This document shows positions 8,381 through 16,775 of a DNA stretch of 53,103 nucleotides, in pieces. The stretch spans positions 1-53,103 of the forward strand of contig NZ_CAKTFO010000020.1 in assembly GCF_934560975.1 (NCBI RefSeq), written 5' to 3'. The notes under the pieces are model-generated. The model saw only the letters and a program-made list of their open reading frames with translations, was not told the origin of the DNA and made no database searches. Source of the DNA: an uncultured Sphingomonas sp. GTDB lineage: Bacteria; Pseudomonadota; Alphaproteobacteria; Sphingomonadales; Sphingomonadaceae. The number at the start of each line of letters is the position of its first letter. The stretch's first letter is position 1. The position numbers were made by a program, and so were the translations under genes.

Positions 8381-9148
8381 TCAGCCGGTGGCGGCCTCCC
8401 TCGCGCGCAGAAACGCGACCGCGTCCCCACGCAGCCGCGCCGCCGTCAGCACCCCGGTTTCGTAGGCGCCCGTATCCACCCCGATCCGCTCCGGGCGGAC
8501 GACCGGCTCCGCATCGTCCCAGGTGTGGCCGTGGACGACCCGTTTGTGCGCCGGTCTGGCATGGTCGAGGAACCCCTTGCGGATCCACAACAGGTCGGCG
8601 GGGTCCTGCATGGCCATCTTCACGCGCGGGCGGATGCCGGCATGGACGAAGATGTGGCGCTCCGTCTCGTGATACAGGCGCAACCGCTGCACGAAGTCGA
8701 GGTGCGCGGCCGGCATCGCGTCGAGCAGGGCGTTGCGTAAGCCGACATGGTCCGCCCCCGGCCCGACATCGTCCGGCACGTCGATGCCGTAGGAGCGCAA
8801 CGTCTCCGCCCCGCCGAAGCCGAGCCAGACATGGTAGCGTAGCGGATCGGCCAGATAATCGAGCATCACCTGCTCGTGATTGCCCTTCAGGAAGATGGTG
8901 GTGAGCGGGCTGTTGCGCTCCATCCACACCAAGGACGACAGCACGTCGGCGGAGGCGGGCCCGCGATCGACATAGTCGCCCAGAAAGACCAGTTCGGCGG
9001 GCGCACCGTCCGGCTGCGTGCCGAGATCGGCCACGATCTGCTGCAACAGATCGGTCAGCAACGCATAGCAGCCGTGAACGTCGCCCACCGCATAGTGGAT
9101 GGCGTCCGCGGGACCGGGCGGCTGGGGCGGCACGTCATTCATCGTCAT
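8381..9148 (-). CDS. PPP-type metallophosphatase
   Basis: Predicted binuclear metallophosphatase of the serine/threonine-phosphatase or diadenosine-tetraphosphatase type, 255 residues. The family motifs appear in order: VGDVHG, FLGDYVDRGP, KGNHEQ, FVHAGI and VVHGHT, which together supply the metal ligands and phosphate-binding residues. The substrate (phosphoprotein or Ap4A) cannot be told from sequence. I chose the ATG at 9148 because GGAG lies 7 bases upstream; ATG at 9142 is an alternative. The start overlaps the 3' end of the upstream minus-strand gene, suggesting co-transcription. Confidence 0.9.
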   Translation of the reverse strand: MTMNDVPPQPPGPADAIHYAVGDVHGCYALLTDLLQQIVADLGTQPDGAPAELVFLGDYVDRGPASADVLSSLVWMERNSPLTTIFLKGNHEQVMLDYLADPLRYHVWLGFGGAETLRSYGIDVPDDVGPGADHVGLRNALLDAMPAAHLDFVQRLRLYHETERHIFVHAGIRPRVKMAMQDPADLLWIRKGFLDHARPAHKRVVHGHTWDDAEPVVRPERIGVDTGAYETGVLTAARLRGDAVAFLRAREAATG

Positions 9149-9950
9149 CGCGCCACTCCCCACGCGGCGCATTGTAAAGGCGGGTGGTCAGCCCATCCAG
9201 CGTGCGAATCACCGTCGCCGGATCGTCGTCCGACTGGCGCAGTGCGCGGCTCCATGCGCGCCGCACATCCCGCATCTCACCCACCGCGACGCCGCGCCGC
9301 TCGGCCACGTCATAGGCCTTGCGCAGGCGGTCGTCGGCGCCACGCAACTCGCGATACAGGCATCGTGCGCGGGTGCGCCGGTCGCGGCAGAAGGGCTGCG
9401 GGGCAAGCGCGCGGCGGGGGGCGGAGGTGCGCGGCCCGGTGGTCCGGGCTTGCTTGGCCGGCGCACGCTTTGCCGACGCCTGCTTCGCGCCGGTCGGCTT
9501 CGGCACCTCCGGCTTGCTGGCGGTGTGCCGCGTGGTCGCCGGCCCCTCCCCCATCGGCATGGTCGTGGCGCGCTCGGTCGGCTGAGCGCCCGGCGAAGAT
9601 GGCCGATGTGCCTGCACAGCCTCAGGCGTCGCTGCGGGCGGAGCCTGCGGCCGGGGACTGGCGATCGGCGCCGGCCTGACCGCTGGTATGCGGTGCGTAG
9701 CCTGCGCCGGCGCGTCGGAATAAGCGGGCGGACGGACGGCCCACAGCACCAGCGCGATCCCCGCCGCCATCACAGCCAGCAGGCCCAGCAGCGCGGTCAC
9801 GATCGGGCGGGACGAACCCAGGCGGGCGCGCTGTTCCCGCCGCGCGGCCGGGCCAGGCCCGCCATGGTCCTTGGCGGTGGCGGGAACCCCGTCGAAGATG
9901 CGCTCCATCTCCGCGCCGACCGCCGACTGGCTGCTGTCCTTGTTGTCCAT
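9135..9950 (-). CDS. Single-pass membrane protein with Pro-rich linker and Cys-containing C-terminal domain
   Basis: Not assigned to a named family. The 271-residue protein has a cytoplasmic-looking N-terminus, one transmembrane helix near residues 50-70 (IVTALLGLLAVMAAGIALVLW), and a long Pro/Ala/Lys-rich linker. The C-terminal domain of about 90 residues begins FCRDRRTRARCLYRELRGAD. The two Cys and the helical RLRKAYDVA segment recall the LprI/DUF1311 type of periplasmic domain, but this is a weak resemblance. ATG 9950 has AAGGGGG just upstream; a TTG at 9953 is less likely. It overlaps the phosphatase gene downstream. Confidence 0.7.
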   Translation of the reverse strand: MDNKDSSQSAVGAEMERIFDGVPATAKDHGGPGPAARREQRARLGSSRPIVTALLGLLAVMAAGIALVLWAVRPPAYSDAPAQATHRIPAVRPAPIASPRPQAPPAATPEAVQAHRPSSPGAQPTERATTMPMGEGPATTRHTASKPEVPKPTGAKQASAKRAPAKQARTTGPRTSAPRRALAPQPFCRDRRTRARCLYRELRGADDRLRKAYDVAERRGVAVGEMRDVRRAWSRALRQSDDDPATVIRTLDGLTTRLYNAPRGEWRDDDE

Positions 9951-9977
9951 CAACGCCCCCTTTCCATTCGGATCGGC

Positions 9978-10460
9978 TCAGCGCGCCGCCTCATCATCCT
10001 GGTCGGTCCGTGCATCCTGACCGTCCTTTCTGATGAAGCTCAGTTTCCCTTTTGGTTCCAGGATCGCCCACGCGACCTCGTCGATCCGAGCGATGCCGGC
10101 CATGCGCATCTCGCTCTCAACCTCCGCCACCGTCATCAGGTCGCGCCGCAGATTGTCGCGCAGCAGCGTGCCGTCGCGGATGATCACGCGCGGGCTGCCC
10201 TCCAGCATCTTTTCCGCGCGCGGGAAGAGGTAGGTGATCCAGGCCAGCACCAAGGACCAGAAGCCGAAGGTGAACACCGCCAGCATCGCCCCGCTGAGGC
10301 TGAAGTCGTTGTGGGTCACGCCCTGCTGGATCAGGTCGCCCATGACGATCAGAACCACCAGCTCGAACGGGGCCATCTCGCCCAGCTGGCGCTTTCCCAG
10401 CAGGCGGAGCAGGCAATACAGCACCGCGAACATGGCGGTGGCGCGCAGCACGATATCCAT
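9978..10460 (-). CDS. DUF421 (YetF/YcaP-like) membrane protein
   Basis: The 160-residue protein has an N-terminal membrane part of about three helices (VLRATAMFAVLYCLLRLLG, ELVVLIVMGDLIQQG, GFWSLVLAWITYLF). A small soluble domain follows with the family-typical stretch PRVIIRDGTLLRDNLRRDLMT and IDEVAWAILEPKGKLSFI. Family members are inner-membrane proteins of poorly known function, some linked to spore or stress physiology in Bacillus. The ATG overlaps the stop of the upstream gene (ATGA), so the two are probably translated together. Confidence 0.88.
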   Translation of the reverse strand: MDIVLRATAMFAVLYCLLRLLGKRQLGEMAPFELVVLIVMGDLIQQGVTHNDFSLSGAMLAVFTFGFWSLVLAWITYLFPRAEKMLEGSPRVIIRDGTLLRDNLRRDLMTVAEVESEMRMAGIARIDEVAWAILEPKGKLSFIRKDGQDARTDQDDEAAR

Positions 10461-10996
10461 CAGGGACGCACCGTCATGCGGACCGGCAGGCGGACCAGCA
10501 GGATCTTGTCGTCATACACTTCGACCACCCCCGCGACATGGCCGAACAGGGCCGGATTGATCTGGAAATCGATCTTCAGTTCCAGCGGCTCGCCGGGCTC
10601 GCCCGCGCCATAATCGAAGCGGAAGCGCCCGTCCTCGAACGTCTCCTTGTCGGCCTGCGGAACCATGGAGTTCTGCGTTAGGTCACGCCACAGGCTTGGA
10701 CTGACCGCCACCACCAGCTTGGCGATCCGGCGGCGCGGGGTGACGCGGATCCGGGTTTCGAAGAACTGGCCGTTGCGGATGACCACCGGAGTGTGGACGT
10801 CCAGCCGCACCGCGGCGCTGTCCGCCGTCAGCGTGGGCGAGCGCCCGCCGCCGAACCAGCCGATCAAGGCCAGCAGCATCACGGCGGTCAGGAACAGGAG
10901 CGGGAGCGGATTGGCGTGCGTCCGCCCGGGCGGACATTCGACGTGCGACCGGTCGATCCCCTGGGGATAGTCCGTCACCTGCATGGGGTCGGTCAT
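10460..10996 (-). CDS. Single-pass membrane protein, FixH-like layout
   Basis: This 178-residue protein has a hydrophilic N-terminus, one transmembrane helix (PLPLLFLTAVMLLALIGWFGG) and a roughly 120-residue extracytoplasmic beta-rich domain. The layout recalls small FixH-like or nitrogen-fixation accessory membrane proteins, but I see no diagnostic motif. Several in-frame ATGs lie close together (11014, 11005, 10996, 10984); 10996 was chosen on spacing to a GGCGGG and is uncertain. It shares an ATGA overlap with the DUF421 gene, so the pair is likely an operon. Confidence 0.65.
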   Translation of the reverse strand: MTDPMQVTDYPQGIDRSHVECPPGRTHANPLPLLFLTAVMLLALIGWFGGGRSPTLTADSAAVRLDVHTPVVIRNGQFFETRIRVTPRRRIAKLVVAVSPSLWRDLTQNSMVPQADKETFEDGRFRFDYGAGEPGEPLELKIDFQINPALFGHVAGVVEVYDDKILLVRLPVRMTVRP

Positions 10997-11131
10997 GCCC
11001 GCCATTGCAGCCACCGATCGTGGCGGCCGTCAAGCATTGCCGCTCGCCAACATATCCCGGCCCCGGCAAAAACGGGGCAGACCGGGCGGCGCGGCTGGCA
11101 TGGCGAGGGAAGAAAGTGGGGAGCTTCTGTT

Positions 11132-11457
11132 GCTCGGTGCCCCCCGTACCGCCGGTGTCCGATTCTGTTGCCCGGTTCGGCCCGAACCGCGTTCAAGCCT
11201 TGTAATCTAAGCCGTTAGGCCTTGATTACGCGGCAATCGCGAGCGCCTCGTTATCGTTGGCACTTGTGGTTTTGAGCCTTTTACAGGTTACTCAGCCCGG
11301 GCAAAAACAGAATGCTCGTACACACGTCGATCCTAGTTCGGCCCCGTCAAAGCCCGCCTTCTGCAAGACGGGAAATGGTGGAGCCGCCGGGTACCGCCCC
11401 CGGGTCCGCTGCGCCAAACACAATGCACTTTATCGCCATATCCGGCCGAAGCCGGCA
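11132..11457 (-). ncRNA. ssrA: Circularly permuted two-piece tmRNA
   Basis: tmRNA rescues stalled ribosomes and tags incomplete proteins for proteolysis. On the minus strand the acceptor part comes first, ending GGCTCCACCA with the CCA at 11378-11376. A roughly 30-base intervening segment follows (11375-11346). The second part then starts GGGGCCGAACTAGGATCGACG at 11345; its first bases pair with GGCTCC to form the acceptor stem. The tag frame lies at 11261-11226 and encodes ANDNEALAIAA followed by TAA. This order, with the 3' half upstream of the 5' half, is the permuted arrangement known from alphaproteobacteria. The outer ends are approximate, set from the usual piece lengths. Confidence 0.93.
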
Positions 11458-11512
11458 CGGAAGGATATAGGCGAGCCGCCCGGACTTGTGAAGGCTTGGC
11501 GATCGTGACGGC

Positions 11513-12001
11513 TTATTGGCCGTCCAGCGGCAAGCGGTTCGCCGCCGCGTCGGTGCCACGGGTGCGCAGTTCGTCGCGAATCTCGCGCAGCAGCGTGACT
11601 TCCGCCGTGTCCGGCCTGGGCGTCGCCTCTGCCGCCTGCTTTTCATGCTCCAGCGCGCGGAGCGCCTTGTTCACGGTGCGCAGCAGCAGGAAGATGATGA
11701 AGGCGACGATCAGGAAATTGACCACCTGCGTCAGGAACGCCCCATAGCCGAACAGCGGCACGCCCGCTTTCTTGAGGTCGGCATAGCTGGTCAGCGACCC
11801 CTGATAGCCGGCGGGAATCGCGCCCAGCCGGATGAACAGGCCCGAAAAATCAAGATTGCCGGCCAGCTTGCCGATCACGGGCATGATCACGTCGTCGGTC
11901 AGGCTGGTGACGATCCGGCCGAACGCCGCGCCGATGATAACCGCAACCGCCAGATCGAGCACGTTGCCGCGCGCGATGAATGCGCGAAATTCGCTGAACA
12001 T
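11513..12001 (-). CDS. mscL: Large-conductance mechanosensitive channel
   Basis: MscL is a homopentameric inner-membrane channel that opens under extreme turgor to release solutes. The 162-residue product starts MFSEFRAFIARGNVLDLAVAVIIGAAFG, the conserved first transmembrane helix. A periplasmic loop and a second helix (FLTQVVNFLIVAFIIFLLLRTV) follow, then a charged C-terminal helix (VTLLREIRDELR). The ATG at 12001 has a perfect AGGAGG 7 bases upstream; upstream-extended starts are rejected. It lies next to tmRNA and is divergent from lemA. Confidence 0.97.
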   Translation of the reverse strand: MFSEFRAFIARGNVLDLAVAVIIGAAFGRIVTSLTDDVIMPVIGKLAGNLDFSGLFIRLGAIPAGYQGSLTSYADLKKAGVPLFGYGAFLTQVVNFLIVAFIIFLLLRTVNKALRALEHEKQAAEATPRPDTAEVTLLREIRDELRTRGTDAAANRLPLDGQ

Positions 12002-12131
12002 ATGTGCCCCTCCTGATGTTCGGCGCATTAGGCACGGGCTACGTCGGGGGATCAAGCCTCATCGGCCGGTCATTGCAGCTTGTGTATTGCCGTACTAAAT
12101 CGCTTGCCGGACCCTTTGGGAGAATAGCTTC

Positions 12132-12725
12132 ATGTCGCGCCTCACCCGTGTTTCGCCTGCCTTGCTCGCCCCCGTGGCCGCGCTTGCGCTGGGCGGCTGC
12201 GGCATCAACTCGATCCCCACGGCGGAGGAGAATGCCAAGGCCAAGTGGGCCGACGTGCAGAACCAGTATCAGCGCCGCGCCGACCTGATCCCTAACCTGG
12301 TCGCCACGGTGAAGGCCGCCGGCGCGCAGGAAAAGGACATCCTGACCCAGGTGACGCAGGCCCGCGCGTCGGCCAGCCAGGTGCAGGTCGCGCCCGAGGA
12401 CCTGACCGATCCGGCCAAGATGCAGGCCTATCAGCGCGCACAGGGCGGCGTGACCATGTCGCTTCAGCGGCTGCAGGAAGCCTATCCGGAGCTGCGTTCG
12501 CAGGGCAATTACACCACGCTGATGAGCCAGCTTGAGGGCACGGAGAACCGCATCGGCGTCGCGCGCGGCGATTATAACGGGGCGGTGCAGCAGTATAACA
12601 CGCTGATCCGCACCTTCCCCAATTCGATCGGGGCGAAGGTGTTCTACGGCGCCAAGCCGATGCAGACCTTCCAGGCGACCAGCCCCAATGCCGAGACCGC
12701 CCCGGCGGTGAATTTCGGCGGGTGA
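12132..12725 (+). CDS. lemA: LemA-family lipoprotein
   Basis: LemA proteins are small helical-bundle envelope proteins of uncertain role, often paired with TPM-domain proteins as here. The 197-residue product has a signal peptide with lipobox LGGC (cleavage before Cys 23). The family core NQYQRRADLIPNLVATVKA and the later YNTLIRTFPNSIGAKVFY follow. GGGAGAA upstream of the ATG is a good ribosome-binding site. Its stop overlaps the GTG of the next gene (GTGA), opening a four-gene operon. Confidence 0.95.
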   Translation: MSRLTRVSPALLAPVAALALGGCGINSIPTAEENAKAKWADVQNQYQRRADLIPNLVATVKAAGAQEKDILTQVTQARASASQVQVAPEDLTDPAKMQAYQRAQGGVTMSLQRLQEAYPELRSQGNYTTLMSQLEGTENRIGVARGDYNGAVQQYNTLIRTFPNSIGAKVFYGAKPMQTFQATSPNAETAPAVNFGG

Positions 12726-13618
12726 CCATCGCCACGCGATCGGCCGCTTCGACCGTGACGAGAGGGTGGCTGGCGGCGCTGATCGCGCTGCTGGCCATCG
12801 TCTTCGCCGCGCCCGGACAGGCCCAGAGCTTTCCGGCGTTCAGCGGGCTGGTGGTGGATGCCGCCAACGTCCTGCCGGCCGATAGCAAGGCGGCGCTGAC
12901 CGCCCGGCTGGAGGCGTTGCAGCAGCGGACCAAATACCAGCTGGTCGTCGCCACCATCCCCGACCTTCAGGGGCGCGACATCGCCGATTACGGCTATCGT
13001 CTGGGCCGTGCCTGGGGCGTGGGGCTGAAGGATGCCGACAATGGCGCGATCCTGATCGTCGCGCCCAGTGAAAGGCGCGTGCGGATCGAGGTCGGGCGCG
13101 GGGTGGAGCCGGTGCTGACCGACGCCTTGTCAAACGTCATCATCCAGCAGCGCGTCGTCCCCGCCTTCAAGGCCGGCGACATGGCCGGCGGGATCACGGC
13201 GGGCGCGGAGGCGATCGCGCAGCAGCTGAGCCTGCCGGACGATCAGGCGCGGGCCAAGGTGGCGGCGGCGGAAGCGGCCTATGACCGCACGCACCGGCGC
13301 CAGGCGGGCGGCGGCGGCTTTCCGGCCGGGATCGTGATCTGGGGCCTGATCCTCGGCTTCATCCTGCTCGGCATGATGCGTCGGCGCGGCGGCGGCGGCG
13401 CGCACCGCTATCGCGGCGGTGGCGGCGGCGACTGGCCGATCTGGCTGTGGGCGGCGAGCGAGATGATGAGCGACCGGCATCGCGGCGGCGGCTCCGGCTG
13501 GGGCGGCTTCGGCGGCGGTGGAGATGGCGGCGGCAGCGACGGCAGCTGGGGCGGCGGCGGCTTCACCGGCGGCGGCGGCGGCGATTTCGGGGGCGGTGGC
13601 GCCTCGGGGAGCTGGTGA
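12722..13618 (+). CDS. TPM-domain protein with Gly-rich tail (YgcG-like)
   Basis: The 298-residue product starts with GTG overlapping the lemA stop. An N-terminal signal segment (GWLAALIALLAIVFAAPGQAQS) is followed by a TPM domain at about residues 40-190 (FSGLVVDAANVLPADSKAAL, IEVGRGVEPVLTDALSNVI). A transmembrane helix (FPAGIVIWGLILGFILLGMM) and a C-terminal tail of about 90 residues dominated by Gly, with Trp and Ser, come next. TPM domains occur in plant thylakoid and bacterial envelope proteins and have weak phosphatase activity in some cases. The partner genes suggest an envelope quality or maintenance role, not defined. Confidence 0.92.
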   Translation: MTIATRSAASTVTRGWLAALIALLAIVFAAPGQAQSFPAFSGLVVDAANVLPADSKAALTARLEALQQRTKYQLVVATIPDLQGRDIADYGYRLGRAWGVGLKDADNGAILIVAPSERRVRIEVGRGVEPVLTDALSNVIIQQRVVPAFKAGDMAGGITAGAEAIAQQLSLPDDQARAKVAAAEAAYDRTHRRQAGGGGFPAGIVIWGLILGFILLGMMRRRGGGGAHRYRGGGGGDWPIWLWAASEMMSDRHRGGGSGWGGFGGGGDGGGSDGSWGGGGFTGGGGGDFGGGGASGSW

Positions 13619-14283
13619 TGCGCATGACGCCCGAAGACCATGCCCGCGTCGCGACCGCGATCCGCGATGCCGAAAGCCGCACCGATGGCGAGGTGGCGGT
13701 GATCGTCGCCGCGTCGTCCGATGCTTACCACGACGTCGTGCTGCACTGGGCGTCGCTGCTCGCCTTGCTGCCGCTCGCGCTCGCCGCCGCCTGGCCGGAG
13801 CTGCTGGCGCGGGCCGCGTCGGCGTTCAGCCACTGGGAAGAGCCCTCGTTGCGGCTGATGCTGACCCTGCTGGTTGGCGTCACGATCCTGCTGTTCCTCG
13901 CCGGACGCTATGGCTTTGCCGTGCCGGCGGTGCGGATGGCGCTGACCCCCGACGCGACCAAGGTGCGTAGGGTGCGGCGCCGCGCGATCATGCTGTTCCG
14001 CACCGGCACCGAACAGCGCACGCTCACCAAGACGGGCGTGCTGCTCTACCTCAGCCTGGCCGAACATCATGCCGAGATCGTCGCCGACAGCGCGATCCAC
14101 GGTCGCACCCCGCCGGACAGCTGGGGCAAGGCGATGGCAGCACTGATCGCGGGCCTCAAGGCCGGCCGCCCGGGCGAGGGCATCGCCCATGCGGTGGAGC
14201 GGATCGGCGTTGTGCTGGCGACCCATTTCCCCCACACCGGCACCGACCCCAACGAATTGCCGGATCGGATGATCGAACTGTGA
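13618..14283 (+). CDS. TPM-domain membrane protein, second paralogue
   Basis: The 221-residue protein begins MRMTPEDHARVATAIRDAESRTDGEVAVIVA, the start of a TPM domain with no signal peptide. Two transmembrane helices follow at about residues 42-100 (SLLALLPLALAAAWPELLA and LMLTLLVGVTILLFLAG). A C-terminal segment (VLLYLSLAEHHAEIVADSAI) completes the TPM fold around the membrane hairpin. The ATG overlaps the stop of the first TPM gene; upstream frame extension lies inside that gene and is rejected. Both TPM genes sit with lemA, a common bacterial grouping. Confidence 0.9.
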   Translation: MRMTPEDHARVATAIRDAESRTDGEVAVIVAASSDAYHDVVLHWASLLALLPLALAAAWPELLARAASAFSHWEEPSLRLMLTLLVGVTILLFLAGRYGFAVPAVRMALTPDATKVRRVRRRAIMLFRTGTEQRTLTKTGVLLYLSLAEHHAEIVADSAIHGRTPPDSWGKAMAALIAGLKAGRPGEGIAHAVERIGVVLATHFPHTGTDPNELPDRMIEL

Positions 14284-14810
14284 GCACACCTTCCCAGGAC
14301 ACGCCGGAGATCGTCTGGCAGGGCAAGTTCATCACGGTGCGCAAGCGCGGGACGTGGGAATATGTCGGCCGCGCCCGCGCGATCGGCGCCGCCGTGATCA
14401 TCGCGATCGTCGACGGCGACGTGCTGCTGGTGGAGCAATATCGCGTGCCGCTCGGCGGGCCGTCGCTGGAACTGCCCGCCGGCCTGGTGGGCGACACCAG
14501 TGACGGCGAGGAGATCGAAGTCGCCGCCGCGCGCGAGCTGGAGGAGGAAACCGGCTACCGGCCCGAGCGGATCGAGATCATCGGCAAGTTCGCTTCTTCC
14601 CCCGGCATGGTGTCGGAAACCTTCACTTTGGTGCGCGCGGTCGGCGTGACCAAGGTCGGCGATGGCGGCGGCGTGGAGGGCGAGAACATCATTGTCCATC
14701 GCGTGCCGCTGAAGGACATCAGCGCCTTTGTCGCCGCCAAGCGGGCGGAAGGCATGTTCATCGACGTGAAGCTGCTGACCCTGCTCGGCGCGGACCTGCT
14801 GGCGGGTTGA
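14280..14810 (+). CDS. Nudix hydrolase (ADP-ribose pyrophosphatase-like)
   Basis: The 176-residue protein contains a complete Nudix box: G, five residues, E, seven residues, then RELEEETGY, preceded by LPAGLV. The upstream VDGDVLLVEQYRVPLGG segment and the length fit ADP-ribose or nucleoside-diphosphate-sugar pyrophosphatases, which clear toxic nucleotides using Mg2+. The start GTG overlaps the TPM stop (GTGA), making it the last gene of the lemA operon; its functional link to the others is unclear. Confidence 0.93.
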   Translation: MSTPSQDTPEIVWQGKFITVRKRGTWEYVGRARAIGAAVIIAIVDGDVLLVEQYRVPLGGPSLELPAGLVGDTSDGEEIEVAAARELEEETGYRPERIEIIGKFASSPGMVSETFTLVRAVGVTKVGDGGGVEGENIIVHRVPLKDISAFVAAKRAEGMFIDVKLLTLLGADLLAG

Positions 14811-14848
14811 GGGTTTAAGCACCTCATGAGGGCGCCGCCCTCACGCAA

Positions 14849-15046
14849 CCCTCTCCCTTAAGGAAGAGGGCTTTGCGGGCCGGCAGGCGTCGGCGCCTCG
14901 CATCCGGCTTGATGGGATCGCGGGCTGAAGCGCCCTCCGCTCTGCGCTCCCTCTCCTGGTGGGGAGAGGGCCGGGGTGAGGGGGACAATGGCCGAGATCG
15001 GAGCCACCCTCACCCAACCCCATCCCTCAAGGGAGTGGGCTGAGGA
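14849..15046. repeat. Cluster of GC-rich palindromes (REP-like)
   Basis: The space between the Nudix gene and the convergent fRMsr gene holds several short palindromes: CCCTCTCCC...GAGGG at 14849-14870, CCCTCTCC...GGAGAGGG at 14949-14970, and a perfect 9-bp inverted pair GGGTGAGGG (14974-14982)/CCCTCACCC (15007-15015). This resembles the CCCTCTCC/GGGTGAGGG-type intergenic repeats common in GC-rich proteobacteria. The last element runs into the end of the fRMsr gene. It may also serve as a bidirectional terminator. Confidence 0.65.
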
Positions 15047-15521
15047 GGCGGGGGGCGAGCAGGGTCATCAGCGCCTCGCATCCCGCCTGATCCTCGGCAT
15101 CGAAGCGGGCGGGTGACGGGCTGTCGAGGTCGAGCACGCCCAGCAGGCGCCCGTCCGCGACGATCGGCACCACCAGTTCGGACGCCGATGCCGCATCGCA
15201 CGCGATGTGGCCGGGAAAGGCGTGGACGTCCTCCACCCGCTGGGTCTCACGGCTCACCGCCGCCGCGCCGCAGACGCCGGACCCGAACGGGATGCGGATG
15301 CACGCCGCCTTGCCCTGAAACGGCCCCAGCACCAGTTCGTCCGCGACATTGCGGTAGAAGCCGGCCCAGTTGAGGTCGGGCAGATATTCCCGGATCAGGG
15401 CCGCGGCATTGGCCATGTTGGCGACAGGATCGGGCTCACCCGCCGTCAGCCCGTCAAGCGCGGACAGCAGGTCGCGATAAAGCTCGGTCTTGCTGCCGGC
15501 CGAAATGTCGAACTGATACAT
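15027..15521 (-). CDS. msrC: Free methionine-(R)-sulfoxide reductase (GAF domain)
   Basis: This GAF-fold enzyme reduces free methionine-R-sulfoxide in the cytoplasm. The 164-residue product starts MYQFDISAGSKTELYRDLL and contains DLNWAGFYRNVADELVLGPFQGKAACIRI. The catalytic Cys set appears in AACIRIPFGSGVCGAA and HIACDAAS, the three positions known in E. coli YebR. DLDSPSPARFDAEDQAGCE closes the fold. ATG 15521 has GGAG 6 bases upstream; the longer frame is rejected. The stop lies within the palindrome cluster. Confidence 0.95.
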   Translation of the reverse strand: MYQFDISAGSKTELYRDLLSALDGLTAGEPDPVANMANAAALIREYLPDLNWAGFYRNVADELVLGPFQGKAACIRIPFGSGVCGAAAVSRETQRVEDVHAFPGHIACDAASASELVVPIVADGRLLGVLDLDSPSPARFDAEDQAGCEALMTLLAPRLLSPLP

Positions 15522-15677
15522 GCGCCGCTCCGTGGAAGCCCGATGGGGATCATGCGGCTTACCTATGGGCAGGGTGCGCCCACGACAATGGCCGGGAACC
15601 ACGCGGGCTGACATAGGTTTATTCTGGTGTGGGGGGTCCCGTTGCCCGGTGCGGGCTCCGGTCCCCGGCAACGGAGC

Positions 15678-15706
15678 GCCCCGTCATTTCGTGTTGATGG
15701 CGGGGC
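15678..15706 (-). terminator. Hairpin downstream of the GNAT gene
   Basis: GCCCCGTCAT and ATGGCGGGGC pair with one G-T wobble around a 9-base loop, just after the minus-strand GNAT stop at 15715. There is no T-run, so it is a weak or factor-assisted terminator. A second GTTGCC/GGCAAC stem lies beside it. Confidence 0.5.
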
Positions 15707-15714
15707 GCGACCCG

Positions 15715-16239
15715 TCAGGTCAGTGGTTTGGCCCAGATCCGGTCGTCGAACGCGACGTCGCCCACCATGAAGCGTTGTCCATGGCCGGTATCGGCAAAGC
15801 CCAGCCGCGCGTAGAAACGCTGTGCCGCGAGGTTGGCAGTGTAGACGCACAGCAGCAGCCGGGTGGCGCCGCGTGCCCGCGCCTCCCGCTCCAGCGCATC
15901 GACCAGCCGCGCGCCCCAGCCGCCTTTCTGCCAGGGACCGAGCAGATAGAGCCGCTTCAATTCCAGATCGTCCAGCCCGGTGGCGCAATCCACCTGCGGC
16001 GCGGCCATCATGGCATAGCCGACCGCCGTCTTCAGCTCCGTTTCCAGCAGCCACACCGCCGCGCCCGGATCGGCCAGCACCTTCCGGTAATAATCCTGCG
16101 AATGTTCGGCCGCGACATGCTGGACCAAAGCGTCGCCGGGATGATCGTGGGCGAAGGCGGTGAAGAAGGTCGCGCCGCCCAGCAGAGCGAGGCCGGCGGC
16201 ATCCCCGGGTTCGGCCCGGCGCAAGGTGAGGTCAGTCAT
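15715..16239 (-). CDS. GNAT-family N-acetyltransferase
   Basis: The 174-residue protein begins MTDLTLRRAEPGDAAGLALLG, the usual GNAT beta-1/alpha-1 start. LKRLYLLGPWQKGGWGARLVDALE holds the acetyl-CoA-binding loop (Q/R-x-x-G-x-G/A form: QKGGWGA), and LCVYTANLAAQRFYARLGF the second half of the fold. The substrate is unknown. The ATG overlaps the stop of the upstream SixA-like gene (ATGA), so it is the last gene of a tightly packed minus-strand operon. Confidence 0.9.
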   Translation of the reverse strand: MTDLTLRRAEPGDAAGLALLGGATFFTAFAHDHPGDALVQHVAAEHSQDYYRKVLADPGAAVWLLETELKTAVGYAMMAAPQVDCATGLDDLELKRLYLLGPWQKGGWGARLVDALEREARARGATRLLLCVYTANLAAQRFYARLGFADTGHGQRFMVGDVAFDDRIWAKPLT

Positions 16240-16775
16240 GCATATTCCGGTCCCAATGCCACATCCAGGTCGCGCGGGCGGACGAAGCGGACCAGTTCGC
16301 CCCCGCCGGGCGCCACCTCGTCCCACCGTTCCACGTCGAAGCGGATTTCGGCCATGCTGCCGGTGGGATATTTCGCCTCCACGTCGCGGCGCGTGCCGGA
16401 CTGGTTGTCGGGCGTGAGCAGCAGCACCAGTTGCTCCAGCCCCGGATTATGCCCGACCAGCAGCAGGCTGGCCGCATCGTCCGGCGCGGCATGGATCGCG
16501 TCCAGCAGATCGTCGGCCGAGGCCAGATAGAGGCTGCGCCGCCAATCGGGCGAGAGCGCGCGACCATAACCTGCCTCCACCTCCTCCAGCGTCTCGGCGA
16601 CGCGGACGGCGGGTGAGGCAATGACCGCGTCGAAGGACAGATCGGCATCGCGCATATGCCGCCCGATCACCTGCGCGGCGCGACGTCCCTTGGGATTGAG
16701 CGTGCGGTCGAAGTCACGCGCGTGTCCGAAGTCCTCGCCGGACTTGGCGTGGCGCAGCAGCGTCACCCTTTTCAT
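16236..16775 (-). CDS. SixA-like histidine phosphatase
   Basis: The 179-residue protein starts MKRVTLLRHAKSGEDFGHARDFDRTL, with the RHAKS motif whose His is the phosphorylated catalytic residue. ASPAVRVAETLEEV and LLLVGHNPGLEQLV carry the further family residues, including the second His. SixA enzymes dephosphorylate phosphohistidine, for example on Hpt domains or PTS proteins. The start overlaps the helicase stop (ATGA) and its stop overlaps the GNAT start. Confidence 0.93.
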   Translation of the reverse strand: MKRVTLLRHAKSGEDFGHARDFDRTLNPKGRRAAQVIGRHMRDADLSFDAVIASPAVRVAETLEEVEAGYGRALSPDWRRSLYLASADDLLDAIHAAPDDAASLLLVGHNPGLEQLVLLLTPDNQSGTRRDVEAKYPTGSMAEIRFDVERWDEVAPGGGELVRFVRPRDLDVALGPEYA

